DNA from: Paracentrotus lividus
Lineage: Eukaryota; Echinodermata; Echinoidea; Camarodonta; Echinidae
NCBI GenBank assembly: GCA_940671915.1
Contig: CALNVZ010003435.1
Span: 8,805,475 to 8,869,474, forward strand
Direction: 5' to 3'
Length of the DNA: 64,000 bases
In this document: positions 12,556 to 25,390 of the stretch, piece by piece
Position numbering within the stretch: the stretch's first letter is position 1
Layout of the letters: the number at the start of each line of letters is the position of its first letter
Notes under the pieces: model-generated
The model's database searches: none
Told to the model about the DNA's origin: nothing
What the model saw: the letters and a program-made list of their open reading frames with translations, nothing else
Translations under genes and position numbers: made by a program

Positions 12556-15500
12556 CTGAGAGCAAGAGCTAAGTTGGGGGTTTCGTATCCTCGTGGGTTT
12601 ATCATGTCTGAGGGGTGACATTAGATGTCAGAGCCGTCACATACCAAGATCTGATTGAATGTGACTAAAGAAAGAGATGGGGGAGATAGAGTGAAGAGAA
12701 AATAAATGTAAATAGAAAGATAAGAAGGAATGCCCCCCTCTCAAATAATGCCTACAAAATTAAAGACGCAAATATATCATGCATGTCATGTATATCCACA
12801 TCAAATGCAGCTGAATTGGTTGCATCACGAGTCCTACTAATTGATCGTTATATCGGTGTTCAATTATTATTTTTTACCCCCCGACATACCTATGGTACCC
12901 ATTTCACGGGTTGGGGTTGGGGCTGGTAAGAATCTGGTAAGAATGGGAAAACCCTCAAAATTTTAATGTTTTGAGCAAGCTCCATGGGTGCATGATGTAC
13001 TTTCAGAAAACTCACAAAATCAAGGATTGTAGAGTCAGTTCAGGAATAAGGTTTCAAACAGAATTATGTTTTGGAGAGAGAGAGAGTGTGTGTGTGTGTG
13101 TGTGTTTGTGTGTGAGAGAGAGAGCGAGGGGGTGGGGGTAGATAGAGCGAGATAAATTGACGACGAAACAGAACAGAGACAGTGGCCATGATAAGGAACA
13201 GTAGAGAAAAGAGGTTTTATGAATGTAGCTAATAATGTTACTATTTGATTTGCCTTCAATTGAGCTTGTCAGTGAAGTCTCGACCGCGATTCATAGATCG
13301 GTGTCTCTCCCAGGTCCCCCGGTGGGATCTCCCCAGAGTTTACCTTCCTAAAAACCCCTTTCCAACCCGAGGGTTAACTTGATTAACCCCCTAAAAGAAG
13401 AAATAAGGAGAACTCTTTGACGTCGAGCGGTGTCCTCCGCTATCGGCGTCATCTCCCAGTGGACCGGTATTACACGCATCTTCTTTGGAACGATCGCATC
13501 TTCATTCTGAAAATATGTGCCCTGTAACATAAAGACTTACGGTGGATAAAAAGTTACGATCGATTTCATCTCAGTAGCCTCATCATGGACAGGGTGCCCC
13601 AAAGTTGACGATCTTAATCCTAACCCTAGCCCTAATCGTAATCATATGCTAATCATAATACATGACTGTACCTGCACTCCAAATGAGACTACCGAGATAA
13701 AATCAATCGTAACTCTAAAGCGATCGTTTCACAGGGCACTGAAAATATGGATTAGTATTTGTTGAGATGCTGTAGAAGTAGGGAGTGTGTGATTCGTGCG
13801 TATAATGCAGACACGGAGGATGAGGGTACCATGTTGGCACCTGGGTTGCTGTACATACAAGAGTCACGATCTAGGGTATACGTCCCAGGTGGGAGGGGGT
13901 GGTGGATGGGGGTGAAAGGATGGGTAAATTTGAAAGAGGTTCAAAAAAGGGGTCAAGATAAGGAAGAAGGTTTGAATGAACTATTGATGCAAAGAAATAT
14001 GTTCAGATGTGACTAAGTTGTCCAAAATTTGATGCACCACTCAATTTTGCAATTCTTTGTAGATAATTATTTCTTTGTGTTCCTCTTGTGATCATTTTCC
14101 CTGATACTAGTATCTCATTTGCCATCAGGCCAACAAACTCGAGAATAGTTACATTATACAGAATATCAGTAAAATACATCACTATAATAATTAAAAAGCA
14201 CCAACATTCTCGTTCTACTCAGAACACATTTTGTCAAGAAGTGTAAGTTACTGAGCATTTTGAAATCGCGACGTTAAATTCGATGCCTGACCCACTCGAC
14301 TCACTATGTAGGCATTCAGGTTTTGAGGCTAAGAGAGTATGGTGGCCCCCATTGCAGACTGATTTTCTTAACTTTCCTTAGAAAATAAGATCTTTTGCCG
14401 CAAGCGAGAGCGTATCCACACTTAAATGAAAATGCCCATAGGGGTAGGTACATGTACAAAAGTACTTTTATTAGCTTTTAAACGTTTACGTTTCAGGGCG
14501 TTTGGTTGCTTTAAAAAAAAATAAAAAAAAAAAAACGTCTCATTTCTCGACCATGCGTCTTTGGAGTGGATTCAATTTAAATCATTACCAACCTGATCAA
14601 TGGGTAATGATTGTTATCTGTAGGGTGCATGCAGGTAATATGGACCCCCTAAGCTCATTTGCCTAATTTGCATAAAATTACGAAATGACACACAGTCTAA
14701 TCTTTGTTTATATGAAATCATAACTACTGCTCTAACTTTTATTGTGAAGAAAAACAATTATCACCAACCCCCTGTCTGCAATATTCAAATGTTGCAGTCA
14801 TTACCAAAGTGCCCATATTACCTGCATGTGCAGGTAATGGGACATGTATTTAATGTACGTTTTAAAACTACAATTACTCTACCATGTCTGAATTTGCTTA
14901 AAATGTTGAAAATCATAACTTTAAGATATATTTGAAATTATAAGACCCTTCAGTAAAACCTTTGACTATATTTCATTGTTAAGTATTTTGGTATATTATT
15001 TCTTTTTTTATATTATTTTAATATTATTTTCATTATACAAGTCAATAAGGCCTACAATAAGTTTATTTATATTAATTATTAGTACTGTGAATATACCCTA
15101 AAAAATCGTAGCAAGAGATTTGATGCCTCATCCCAATACTAAGTTACCAGAATCATTTCCGCCATTTTGGATGTCCCTAATTACCTGCACTAATATTGCT
15201 GTGTCGAGGCAAGCATTAATGCAACATTGCACCTTCACTAAAACAAATGACCTGTAACACGCTATGATCAAAAGAAAACTATAAGCTTACTAAATATACA
15301 AAACAATTGAGGTTACCCCTCAAAAACTCTTTCACCATCACATTCTGTGAAATACAAATTTTACATCAGGGTAAAAAAAATGCCGTAAGTTTTACCTACC
15401 TTTGGTTTTCAGCAATTTTCTCAGAGAAATTTCGGCATTAGATGCTCTCACGACGATATATTTACGAATACAGTTCATATGAACAACATTATGATGCTGC

Positions 15501-18500
15501 ACACCGTCATCGGTCACCGGTCGACGGTCACGACATGATTTGCTTCAGGTGTCCCATATTACCTGCTGTCCCATATTACCTGCATGTAGGCCCTACCCTA
15601 TACATCAATCCTTATTTCAAATATATCTTTTTTTTTGTAATTCTCCTCTGTGTCCATTCGTTTTAGTATACCACAATTTACCATACTGCAAGAAAACCGA
15701 CAATTTCACGTTTATTCTACCTCTTAATTTTCAGTCAGAAAATGGAAACCTAAGTCTTACCTGCACCTTATTTCTTTGATCTTTAATCAATGCGATATAA
15801 GCTGTTCCAATTTCATGTAAACAAAATATAGCTTTCTAACCGTTGTTCATTTCCTTTACCCTCTAATTCCTATTCACCAATGCACTTTAAGCAATCAGTC
15901 TCCGCACTTAATGGGCAGTGGTGTTATGGTATTGTCAAAACATGACAAGTGGTTCTTAATTAATAAGCAGAAAAATTCGATGGTATCGATCATGAACTTA
16001 AATGGGATCGATCGATACTCTCCTGCTCTTTTTCAGAGTGCACAGTTTGTGTTTATAAGAATATTACATGTAGAACAACACGGAGCATATCTCAGAACTA
16101 AATATAATTATATCCCGATAAAATTTACCTTTACACAATTTAAATTCCATTCGTTCTTGTACCCAACCCAGACCTCCACCTCACCTGTGACAATACAAAT
16201 CATATAGATTGCCTTCCAATTCATACTGAAAATTTATTAAATATACGAGCAGCGATAATGCCATAGAATGAAGCCTCTATCTACATGTAACATCACATAA
16301 CACAAAGAAATAAAAAGGTGGCCACCCCCAAACAAATTGTCTAGAGAAAGAAAATACCAAAATGTTCAATAAATGGATCTGAACATAATGTCTTGCAAGA
16401 CACACATCCAATAATCAACATAGAATGTGAGCTACATGTTACCTTGACAACCAAGCATCATTGGACGATTACCAGGAGACCATTATTATGGTCAATTACC
16501 AATACCAGTTGCCAATATAAACATTCAAAATGGTCAACAATGCATACGAATTTTGCATTGAATAGGCCTACCAATTTACTTTATGGTATACCATGGACGT
16601 AATACCCTCTTTATGTCCGTGATGGTACGTACAGCTTTAATATTCAATATTCGATATTATTTTGCTCGAAATACAAAGAGTAACATCTCTTCAATGTCAC
16701 AATACAAAAAACAAGACCCAAGATGCAACAATACTATAATTCTGGCCGTTCCAGGCACCCGTTATAGCTTGGATCCTACTAAGACACATGGTTATAGTGT
16801 AATTTGTTGTTCACTATGTTGCCAGTAAGGTATCGGTTGTGTTGTTGTGACTGGGGGTATACAAGGGGCAACAGCCAACAACGTCAGTCATGTACTATTA
16901 ATGTGATCAAAATGAAGGCAGATTTCACCAAGGGAAATGTGTTCTCTATTTGACATTGACAGAGGATGCTAATTATGTAAAGTTCGACCTTGAATGAAGA
17001 TCGGGGAGGTCATACAAAGTGAGAGGGAGAAGAAGATGAGGATGATGGTGATGACGGTGGGGGGGGGGGTATAATTTGATGGCAAATTTGTTGTGTCCTC
17101 CGACTTTATTTTCTATTCATCTTCATCTGTCCGTTATGTGCTAACAACTATTGAGCCCCAACAAGAAGGAGAAAGTAACGGAAACAACAATATCCAACAT
17201 TCTGACTTTTGACAGGTTAAGCAAAGTTTAAGGCCCTGACGAAATAAGAAAAGAAATTAAACGAATGAATGAATGAATAAATAAATAAATACTTTTGTAG
17301 AAACTTTATAAAACCTTGACTGTTCAAAGCACAAATATTGAATTAAGAAAATAAAGAAATTGTACTTTAATAATCGCAAAAATAAGTTACAACTCCACAA
17401 TCAGGTATTTGACAGGTAAACGAATTCAGTAAATCTTTAAAAAAAACTAAAATAAAAAATAATAATATTAAGAAAAAAAAATCAGTTAATTAATTAGATA
17501 GTAATACTTTAATAGAAAGCTAAAAGGTAAAACGATCGCTACAACTAACTTTTAATTCCTTTGTTAAAACCAGAGACTGGAAAATACGCACAACATTTTT
17601 AATAAAAATTTAAGTGACAAAAATCGATGCCAGGGGATATCGCGTTTTTTGTTCGTTTGTTTGTTTTTTTGTTTGACATGTTCATATCATTTATTTGTCT
17701 ATATACAATGTTATCTAGTAAATTTGCCAGATATAACTAGGTTGATGTTTATTATTTTATAATTTCTTTTTAACGCAGATTGGGTCTTTAATTCTTTCTT
17801 CTTTTATTTATTTATTTTGTTAAAATAATGATAGACCTGGATCCATGGGGAGACCCTGCCACCTTTTTGAATGGCAGGCGGTAAATCCGATTAACATGTT
17901 CTACTCATGCATTCTAATAAGAAAGATAGATAACAAACGAAGAGTCAAATAAAATAAAAGGGTGACCTCCAAAATGATCCGTCAAGAAAAAGAAACGGAG
18001 AAGAAGATCGACATGAATTAATTCGATCGCAACATGTTCCAAGATATACTGGCGTGACAGAGGCTGGGAATGATGATGGCTCAATGAGATAAAGTGATAG
18101 TCAGAGGGGAACGGAATATAGACTGAGAGGGAAATCAACGTCAGATCTGAAGTTTTTTTTTAAATAAAGGTTAATGAAAGAAAGCTTGGGTAAAACAAAA
18201 CAAGAATGAGGTGGCTATGAAAAGGGGGCTGCTATTGTATGCCTACATGATTGTAGAAAGGGTTATAGGGCTATGATGAGTGAGTGACATGCATGAGCAT
18301 GACAATGTTACCCAGAATCGTACTAATCCACACAGAATTAAAGTCAAAATATCTTGTACTCCTGATGTCTCATAAAACAGTTCAAATTCAAACTCTAAAT
18401 GGTACACACAAAAAATGAGAACTTGCATATATGAGTGATCACACTCAAATATCCAAGTATTTTTGACCCTATGAGTGCACACATCCATGAGTGCTTTCAC

Positions 18501-21312
18501 TCATTACAGTACTTTGAAACGCACCTAATCGAGTATTTTTAATTTGACAACTATAGTGACACACCGAATGAGTTTATTTTATTAACTCATTTTATTGAGT
18601 AACTTAACTATTGTTTTGAGAACATTGCACAAACTAATCTAGTGTGGTAACGCTTTACATACTCAGAGAGTCAGTAAGTAAAGGTTGCACAAACTCATCA
18701 ACTTGCTTGTGGTGAGTTTGTGCAACCTTTACTTACTGACTCTCTGAGTATGTAAAGCGTTACTCACTAGGTGGATCTATTCCTTTTTGTTTGTTGTTGC
18801 TGTTTTTATAATGATATTTGGAATGTTCTGATGATATACACCAGTGCATCATTCACTCAAACAATCACACTGCATTACTCACTTCAGTGCATCAATTCAC
18901 ACAAACAATTTGCTTACTCACATCAATGCATCAATTACTCAAACTGTGACATGACTGACAAAGTAATGGGAATTAAATCCATGCATGGTAATCTAGCTGT
19001 TAGTGTTATCAGACGGATGTATATCATCGGAACATTCCAAATATCATTATAAAACAGGCAAACAACAAACAAAAAGGAATAGGACTCACCCAAAGACAAT
19101 AAGAGCATGCAGGCTCTCCGCTCTCGGATCCGTTCCGCTCACAGAGTGTAACTCTATGGTTCCTATACATGTACGTACGTACGCGTAGAACATACCTCGT
19201 GTGCAGTCTTGATGTCCGTACTCGTGATCCGAGTAGGCGTACCGGGCGCAACATGTAAAAGTACGCATAGCCAGTAAAATTACTCTCAAAGACTTTCACG
19301 AGACTTGAGACGTACGAAGACGTGTCGTAGTTTACTCATCTAGTGAATTACAGGCTATATAGAATTTCTCAGCTTCTCACTTTACTCGATTGTTAGTGTT
19401 TTCACCCGATCATCCCCAAGCCGTACCAAGTTGAAGAGAAACTCACTTGCACATATTTTTTACGTAATTGTGATGTAAGTTACTAAGGGATACTCAAGAA
19501 GAAAAATTTGAGTATATATACTCAATAATTTTTTTTCTTGAGTATCCCTTAGTAACTTTACATGTTCTGGAAGAGCGGGTGTGTACTTTTAACAAGAAAA
19601 CCAGTTTGAAGTCATACGTGATATACGAATAAAAGCACTCGCCTCCAAGAGTAGCAAACGGGTTTTACTCATGGAAACTAGTTCTTGTTTTTTGTGTGTA
19701 TCTTTATCATTTTTTTTTTTGTCTGCACACATTTGCCCACCCAAAGCTGCTTTACTTCTACCCACTTTCTCCATTCCCCTGAATCAGTTGCATATTCCAA
19801 ATTTCAAAACATCATGATTTGGGCATCTCTTGCACGTTTTTCTTTTAATATGTCATCTTTAAGTTATGCCAGAATGTCATTTTGTATCATCTATATACTT
19901 TCTCCTGTTAACGAAGGGTTTTGACGCTCAGAAAATGAAACGTAAATAGAAATAAGCTTTTTTGGAAAATGAAAACACCTTTTCATTTTAATTTCCATGG
20001 AATGTTATAAAGTGCGTGCTTGAGGTTCTTCCCTATTTTTTATTTTCTTCTCCACAATACTGTTTGTTTATTTTGTTACAGACGTCGGCCATCCGAATCG
20101 AAGCGAGACTAAGATATAAGTACTATAGATTTATTTAGAATAAATGTTATTTAAAATAAGAGGCATGCATTGTCTTTTCACAATACATGCATTGACATGT
20201 AGCTGCCACACTCGACCCAAGAGATTCCTTGCGGGGCTTAATAAATAAAATCTCACTTCGCGGAGACGTCTCAGAGACATCTCCGAGACGTCTCCGGGAC
20301 AATTTATGGGGGAAAAAAGTTTGAAGTAGTCCCAAATCCGTCTCCGAAACTCAGGAGACGTCTCCGATACTTTTTATCCGTCGCGGAGACGTCTCCGAGA
20401 AGTGCGATACCACCCTTAATTCACTTCGTTACTATTTTTTGTTAAAGGGACGGGGCTGTGTATGTTGTATCGTTTACAATCATACAGGTTAATGAATTGA
20501 TTTTTTTTTAAATCTTCAATTCATGTTTTTTTGGTTGAGGCAGTTGGTTCCCTTTAAAGACATGAAACCGTGTCAGTCCTTCACATTCTCATCCTATACG
20601 TGCCTCGCTGCGCCCGAGGTTGATGAAAACACTAAACTGTCTTGTGATAGCGGCTTGTTGACAGGCCTTACGCAAGACAACAGAGGTAAATGTAGGATGT
20701 CTTTATCCTACCATCACTAACACATACACCTGAAACCTCTTCACCGGCATGCCAAGAAGCCCCACTTCATAGATTTAGAACGATGACCCAATAAACCAAC
20801 TCTCATGTGGACGCTTAAAGATCACATCCCATAAAAAATACATCTGTACGTCAATTGAAAATTGAAGCAACGTAGAATACAAGGATTGTAAAAAAGCCAC
20901 TTTTATCTTTTCAGTATTACATAAAAGCATGCAAAAATATTGGTATCTGGACTATCATGTTAAAGGTCAACCAACGTCAAATTTTCGGAGAGGATGGTGA
21001 CGTCATTATCATTACATTGGGCCAATCAGATCGGCCCGACACACAGACATAATAATATATAGGTTAGAACAATTCCTTTAGGAATGACAGCCCTTCTTGC
21101 TTTCAGTATTTATTTTTGTTTTAATTACTCTCAATAGGATATCGGTCATGAAATATTATTACCTTTTCTTTCTTTCTTTTTTCTTAGTTTGAAAATTTAT
21201 TTTCAGAGGTTTCAATTTTTAGCCTTCAGAGAGTTGTTATTTCTCAAGAAGACATTAAACTTTGTTATTTGTATTCTATATTTGCTTTCCCCCCTCACAT
21301 CCCTCTTATTTC

Positions 21313-21372
<60 letters not shown>

Positions 21373-24372
21373 CCTGTCTCCATGACTTTAAAGTGAAACG
21401 GACACAATAATGTGCGAATGAGCTTAACATAAGTCATCCGTAGAGGGTTTTACTTCAGTTATTGACAAAAAGGGCGAATGTAAACGGATTAGTGTCAGTT
21501 TATCTGTATCTTCTGATCTGGTATCCTTCGGTTTTGTTCGGGATGACAGGTCAAGAAAAGAGAAGATATCCGTTCATGTATTATGTGTAGTAATAAAGCT
21601 TCCGAATGGACATCAAAACACGCGAGGACACTTCCATTAAGTATTGTTCATTGAGAGATGATTCGATCTGACAACAAAATAATGGTGAAGTTTTAGACAG
21701 TAGACTTGAGACTAATAAAAACTAACATCCAGTCACATACAGACACAGATGAGGATTAAATTTAATCCTATACCCTAAACCTATCCCCACACTAATCCAT
21801 GGCTGTATCCAATCAATGTTAGTATGTTGGAGTCTATACAGTGTGTCCCACAAAATATGCTAATGGCTCTTTGGATGTGTATAATATTAAATTACAGCAT
21901 TATATTGTTTACATCTTTACACCCGCAAACTACAATTCATTTCCTACAACTGGATGAAATTTATGTGATATGGTCCAATAATCAAAAAGATATTTGAGCA
22001 TTTTTTCATTACACATCACGAAACCTCTCCATCCAAGTTTTGTATGAACTAGTACATAGTGTATCGAATAAAAGGAAACCCAGGTTTGATCATCAATAAC
22101 TCAAAAATATTATGATAGTGATTATAAAACTCATATCAATGGAAAGTACAAATCATTACAATTTTAATGATACCACTCTCAGCTCACCAATAACACGCAT
22201 CACTGAACCCCATTGTTTTAAATATTATGTCTTGCAAAATTGTGAGTGGTTCACTTTCACACTCATTTAGATGGGTTGTTTCAATGGGCCTAAAAAGGGA
22301 ACCCAACTTTGATCATCAATAATTTCAAAAATATTACAGTGGTGATTATGAAGTTTTATGTTACTGGAAAGTGCAACTCATTACCATTTTATTGATACCT
22401 CTTTCAGCTAACCAATGTAACGCATTACTGAACCCCATTATTCTGAAAATATCTCGCAAAATTTTGAATGATGCACTGTCATGTTTCTGATATTATCGAC
22501 GGTGAACTTAATGTTCTCTAGGCTGTTTTGAGCTGTAACATGAAGAAATTACCTGGATGGTAAGCGTGATGGACTAAATAAGTAGGCATTTCCAACCCAT
22601 TTATCAAAACCATTATTGAACATCATTGAAATGCTTTACTTAGAATTGCTAATCATTTTCAGGCACATCCAAACAACTCATCTCAAGGAGCATGAAAAGG
22701 AACCAATCACAATTTTGCGAGACATTTTTCAGAACGATGGGGTTCATTGAAACATGACATTGGTGAGCTAAGAGAGGTATCATTAAAATGATGATGAGTT
22801 GCACTTTCGAGTCATATAAACTTCATAATCACTACTGTAATTTTTTGAAAATTATTGATGATCATAGTTGGGTTTCCTTTTAGGCACATTTGAACAACCC
22901 ATCTCAAGGAGCATGAAAGTGAACCACCCACAATTTTGCGAGACATGTTCAGAACAATAGGATTCAGCTATGCGTGATATTGGTGAGCTGAGAGAGGTAT
23001 CATTAGAATTGTAATGAGTTGCACTTTTCAGTGATATAAATTTCATAATCACTACTGAAATATTTTTCAAATTATTAATGATCGAACTTGGGTTTCCTTT
23101 TATTCGATACGCCCGGTACTACTTAATAGAAAACTTGGATGGAGAGGTTTCCTGATGTGTAATGACAAAAAATGTTCATATCTTTTTGATTTTTAAATCA
23201 TATCACATAAAATTTCATCCAGTTGTAGTAAATATATTGTAGTTTACGGGTGTAAAAATGCAAACAATATAATGTTGTAATATTAATATTATACCCATCC
23301 AAAGTACCATTAGCATTTTTTGTGGGACACACTGTATAGTCTCAACAGTTTTAGACAATAATGCTAACAATTTTCTATCTTAGAGACGTCGTCTAACTAT
23401 GTATTAAACGCCATATAAAGCCAGAATATTATTACTATTATCATGAGTTTAAAAAGGGACAGGATGCTGAAAATTGTGAATCAATAATAGTTCTAGTTTA
23501 TTATCGAATCATTATGAATCCGACTTTGGCTCAACCTATGCAACACAAATTGTCCTCCCTTCCACATCGGTTTATCGATTCCTATAAAAGCTTTTCATTC
23601 ATTATTTTGTATGGCCAACATTGTAGCATTAAAAGTCTCCTTATTCTTTCTCAATTTTCCACGCAGCTAAGTTTTCGTAAAAGCTTGATATTTCTGACAT
23701 GATGGTAACTGAGCAAATCTAGGTTAATTATAAAAATCATAATGAAGAAGAAATGCGCCATGAATAATTTTTATTGGCGTCTTATTAAATCTTCACTGCA
23801 CTCGGGAGCTTTAGGAATGGCTCTAGCTCAATTGAAAAATAAAAATAAATAAATAAATAAATAAATTAAAAAAAAAAACGGGTCCCTCGTGAATATCGTG
23901 GTTAAAAGCTACAGACGGAGGAGAAGCGACGGCGGGAGGAATCTCCGCCTAAATATCGAATTACTGATGAGAAAAATCGTTAATATTGTTGCAGTTTTGA
24001 AATTATTTAAATCAAACGGAGCAGAAACAAATTTGGAGTAATGATTATGGATTATCATCTGGTTAGACATTATTTTACTTTAGTAGGGAGAGAGGGACTG
24101 ACGTCTCCAAAAGAGTCGAGTTGTACAAGCAAACCAAACAAAATGTTTTCGAAACTATGAAATTAGTCACACACATTTTTTTATCTGTCTGATTTTGTTT
24201 TCCTGTCATCCGAGCACCATCAAAGATTTTGCTTTATTTTTACTGGTGCAAACTGTAAATTCTCAATTTTGTCTACATTTGTCTCTATTTTTTCTTTCTA
24301 TTCCATTCTGACGGTCCGCCTCTCCCCCTCTCCATGCACCATCTCTCTCTCTGTCTCTCTCTCTCTCTTTCT

Positions 24373-24409
<37 letters not shown>

Positions 24410-25250
24410 CTCTCTGCTTCATTGAGAATCACGTCCGTTTCCTTCATCCCATCGAGTTCATACATTCATTGTATTCACGTGGGGCTTCACTGTGTGTTCT
24501 TAACCCTCCCCCTCCGGGTGGCAACCGTCGCACCTGTATGATCTACAAAGGTAACAAAAAGCGGTATCCGTTTGAAAATTGTCACTCTTTTGTACCCTTT
24601 ATCTTCCTCTTTGTATCATAAGGCTTCGGCGCTTCTATCAGATTTCCATTTTCTCACATTCTTGGTCTTTTAATTCCTTTTCCCTATTTATTTTTGTTAT
24701 CTCTGAGTATGAGCTATGTAAATATCGTAACGTGTTTTTCATAATGTTCAATAAGCTTTACAGACATGTAAACTTATACATCCAATAAATCAAGGAGTCA
24801 ACATTCTACTACATTCATAGTCATTAAATTAATGAATCGTCTATCTGAATGCTTGGCATTGCAAATGGGATCATTATGTAATCGGTCATTGGGTGGTACC
24901 TAAGTTTGTTATTCAATAAGAAAAGGGGTTAATTAAACATTATTCGAGGGGTGTAAAATCGCCATACATTATAATGAAACGTAAATCATTTACACTTACA
25001 GTATATGAATAAAGGTTTCATCAATGAGATTTTTAAAAATACATACATGTATTTTCACAGATTTCATTCAATATATGCAAATACAAACTTATTGATGAGA
25101 ACAAATCGATATGAACAAATAATGTATACAAGGGGGAACGAAATAATTCCTACCGCGTTTGACTTCGTGACATCGTAATACTTAAAAAAATAAACTTGCA
25201 TTAAAAAACTTACCTAAAAAGACAAAATAGAGGTTCATAATCCATAACAT
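9809..25250 (-). CDS. APCDD1-like protein, first two coding exons (partial gene)
   Basis: Partial minus-strand gene; the span covers exon 1 (25214-25250), a 15.2-kb intron and exon 2 (9809-9989). Exon 1 ends with one base of a split codon and exon 2 supplies the other two, so the joined frame stays open. The start becomes a typical signal peptide: MLWIMNLYFVFL then A, MAEFLVV and QAARS, with a small-residue cleavage site. The mature part then has a Cys, two spaced Leu, a PP pair and LHGEWVS. From memory, this order matches the start of the first APCDD1 domain (Cys, Leu, Leu, PP, G-x-WVS, then CEVR). APCDD1 proteins are membrane-tethered Wnt antagonists at the cell surface. Later exons are not seen and should lie left of the window. 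The identity rests on about 35 residues. Confidence 0.55.
9990..12511. other. Intron 1 sequence of APCDD1-like gene, part 1
   Basis: No exon or repeat family recognised. Frames at 10414-10602 and 11376-11657 lack supporting splice sites or homology. Confidence 0.4.
12512..12551. repeat. Poly(T) tract, 40 bp
   Basis: An uninterrupted run of T; simple repeat, possibly the reverse of an old poly(A) tail. No retroposon body is recognisable beside it. Confidence 0.95.
13073..13125. repeat. (GA)n(GT)n(GA)n microsatellite
   Basis: Compound dinucleotide repeat: GAGAGA, then GT repeats with one interruption, then GA again. Confidence 0.95.
13517..13739. mobile_element. Palindromic MITE, family A copy 2, with 9-bp target duplication
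   Basis: A 223-bp element from GTGCCCTGTAACATAAAGAC to TTTCACAGGGCAC, sharing its inner sequence with the copy at 27-262. It is flanked by a perfect 9-bp direct repeat TGAAAATAT (13508-13516 and 13740-13748), so its boundaries are exact. Nine-base duplications are known for some DNA transposon superfamilies such as Mutator-like elements; the superfamily here is not proven. Confidence 0.9.
14621..15593. mobile_element. Probable ~970-bp inverted-repeat element with CCCATATTACCTGC words
   Basis: Ends carry AGGGTGCATGCAGGTAATAT (left) and an approximate reverse complement (right, ending near 15593). The same CCCATATTACCTGCATG word recurs inside in both orientations, at 14812-14828, 14825-14841, 15174-15189, 15553-15566 and 15570-15586. 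No coding frame and no clear target duplication. Confidence 0.55.
15594..18647. other. Non-coding stretch
   Basis: Nothing recognised. A G-rich run (17057-17070) and AATA-type tracts (17270-17290, 17440-17480) are simple sequence. Lies in intron 1 of the APCDD1-like gene. Confidence 0.4.
18648..18762. repeat. Perfect 50-bp inverted repeat, 15-bp loop
   Basis: Left arm 18648-18697 (starts TAACGCTTTACATACTCAGA) and right arm 18713-18762 are perfect reverse complements around a 15-base spacer. The lack of any mismatch means the arms are recent or kept identical by gene conversion or folding. It abuts the inverted-repeat element at 18763-19091. Confidence 0.95.
18763..19091. mobile_element. Inverted-repeat element, ~75-bp arms
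   Basis: The left arm contains CTATTCCTTTTTGTTTGTTG and ATGATATTTGGAATGTTC (about 18777-18835). The right arm (about 19017-19090) is their reverse complement with few differences. The interior has repeated ACTCA and CATCAAT words and no coding frame. Confidence 0.75.
19476..19559. repeat. Hairpin-forming inverted repeat
   Basis: GTTACTAAGGGATACTCAAG at the left returns as its reverse complement at the right, with an inner TATACTCAA pair. Arms are about 38 bp. It shares the GAGTAT/ATACTC vocabulary of the palindromes at 18.6-19.1 kb and may belong to the same family. Confidence 0.85.
20251..20417. mobile_element. GAGACGTCTC-rich palindromic element, copy 1
   Basis: Starts with TCTCACTTCGCGGAGACGTC and ends AGAAGTGCGATACCACC. 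GAGACGTCTC and close variants recur at least four times. A longer relative with TCTCACTT ends lies at 39124-39365. Confidence 0.6.
21310..21373. repeat. (CT)n(CA)n microsatellite
   Basis: About 45 bases of CT followed by a short CA run. Confidence 0.95.
21839..23334. mobile_element. 1.5-kb foldback element with TA duplication and ~650-bp arms
   Basis: It starts CAGTGTGTCCCACAAAATAT and ends with the reverse complement, each end flanked by TA (21837-21838 and 23335-23336). The arms run to about 22490 and from about 22661, leaving a centre of about 170 bp. Each arm contains two tandem modules of about 200 bp. A module starts near an AGGAAACCCA(A/G)(G/C)TTTGATCA word and includes CTCTCAGCT and GCAAAATTGTGAGTGG-like words. 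No transposase frame, so it is non-autonomous. Termini and duplication are of Tc1/mariner type. Confidence 0.88.
23337..25207. other. Non-coding stretch upstream part of intron 1
   Basis: Nothing gene-like. Holds an AAAT tract (23838-23877) and a CT microsatellite (24343-24406). Confidence 0.4.
25214..25250 (-). CDS. APCDD1-like exon 1 (signal peptide)
   Basis: ATG at 25250 in the context GCCAAGATG encodes MLWIMNLYFVFL and one base of the next codon. A consensus donor GTAAGT follows (25213-25208). The hydrophobic run fits a secretory signal core. In-frame ATGs further upstream (for example 25355) could lengthen the N terminus if transcription starts far enough upstream. The MLWIM start is preferred because it gives a normal short n-region. 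Confidence 0.6.
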
Positions 25251-25390
25251 CTTGGCAGCATTGAATATATTCCAGTGGGGAGTCATTGAATATCCTCTGT
25301 CACTTTTGACACACTCATGTGAGGAAATAATACGACGAGCTTTACAAATACTCATCTCCGCGAACACCTTTTATCCAATCAGCGCTCTTG

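Noticed and set aside
13348..13530. Minus-strand frame with an acceptor-like TATTTTCAG and a GTAAAC donor
   Set aside because: Looked like an exon of the APCDD1-like gene, but the acceptor falls at the edge of a MITE insertion, the sequence matches no family and exon 1 joins exon 2 in phase without it.
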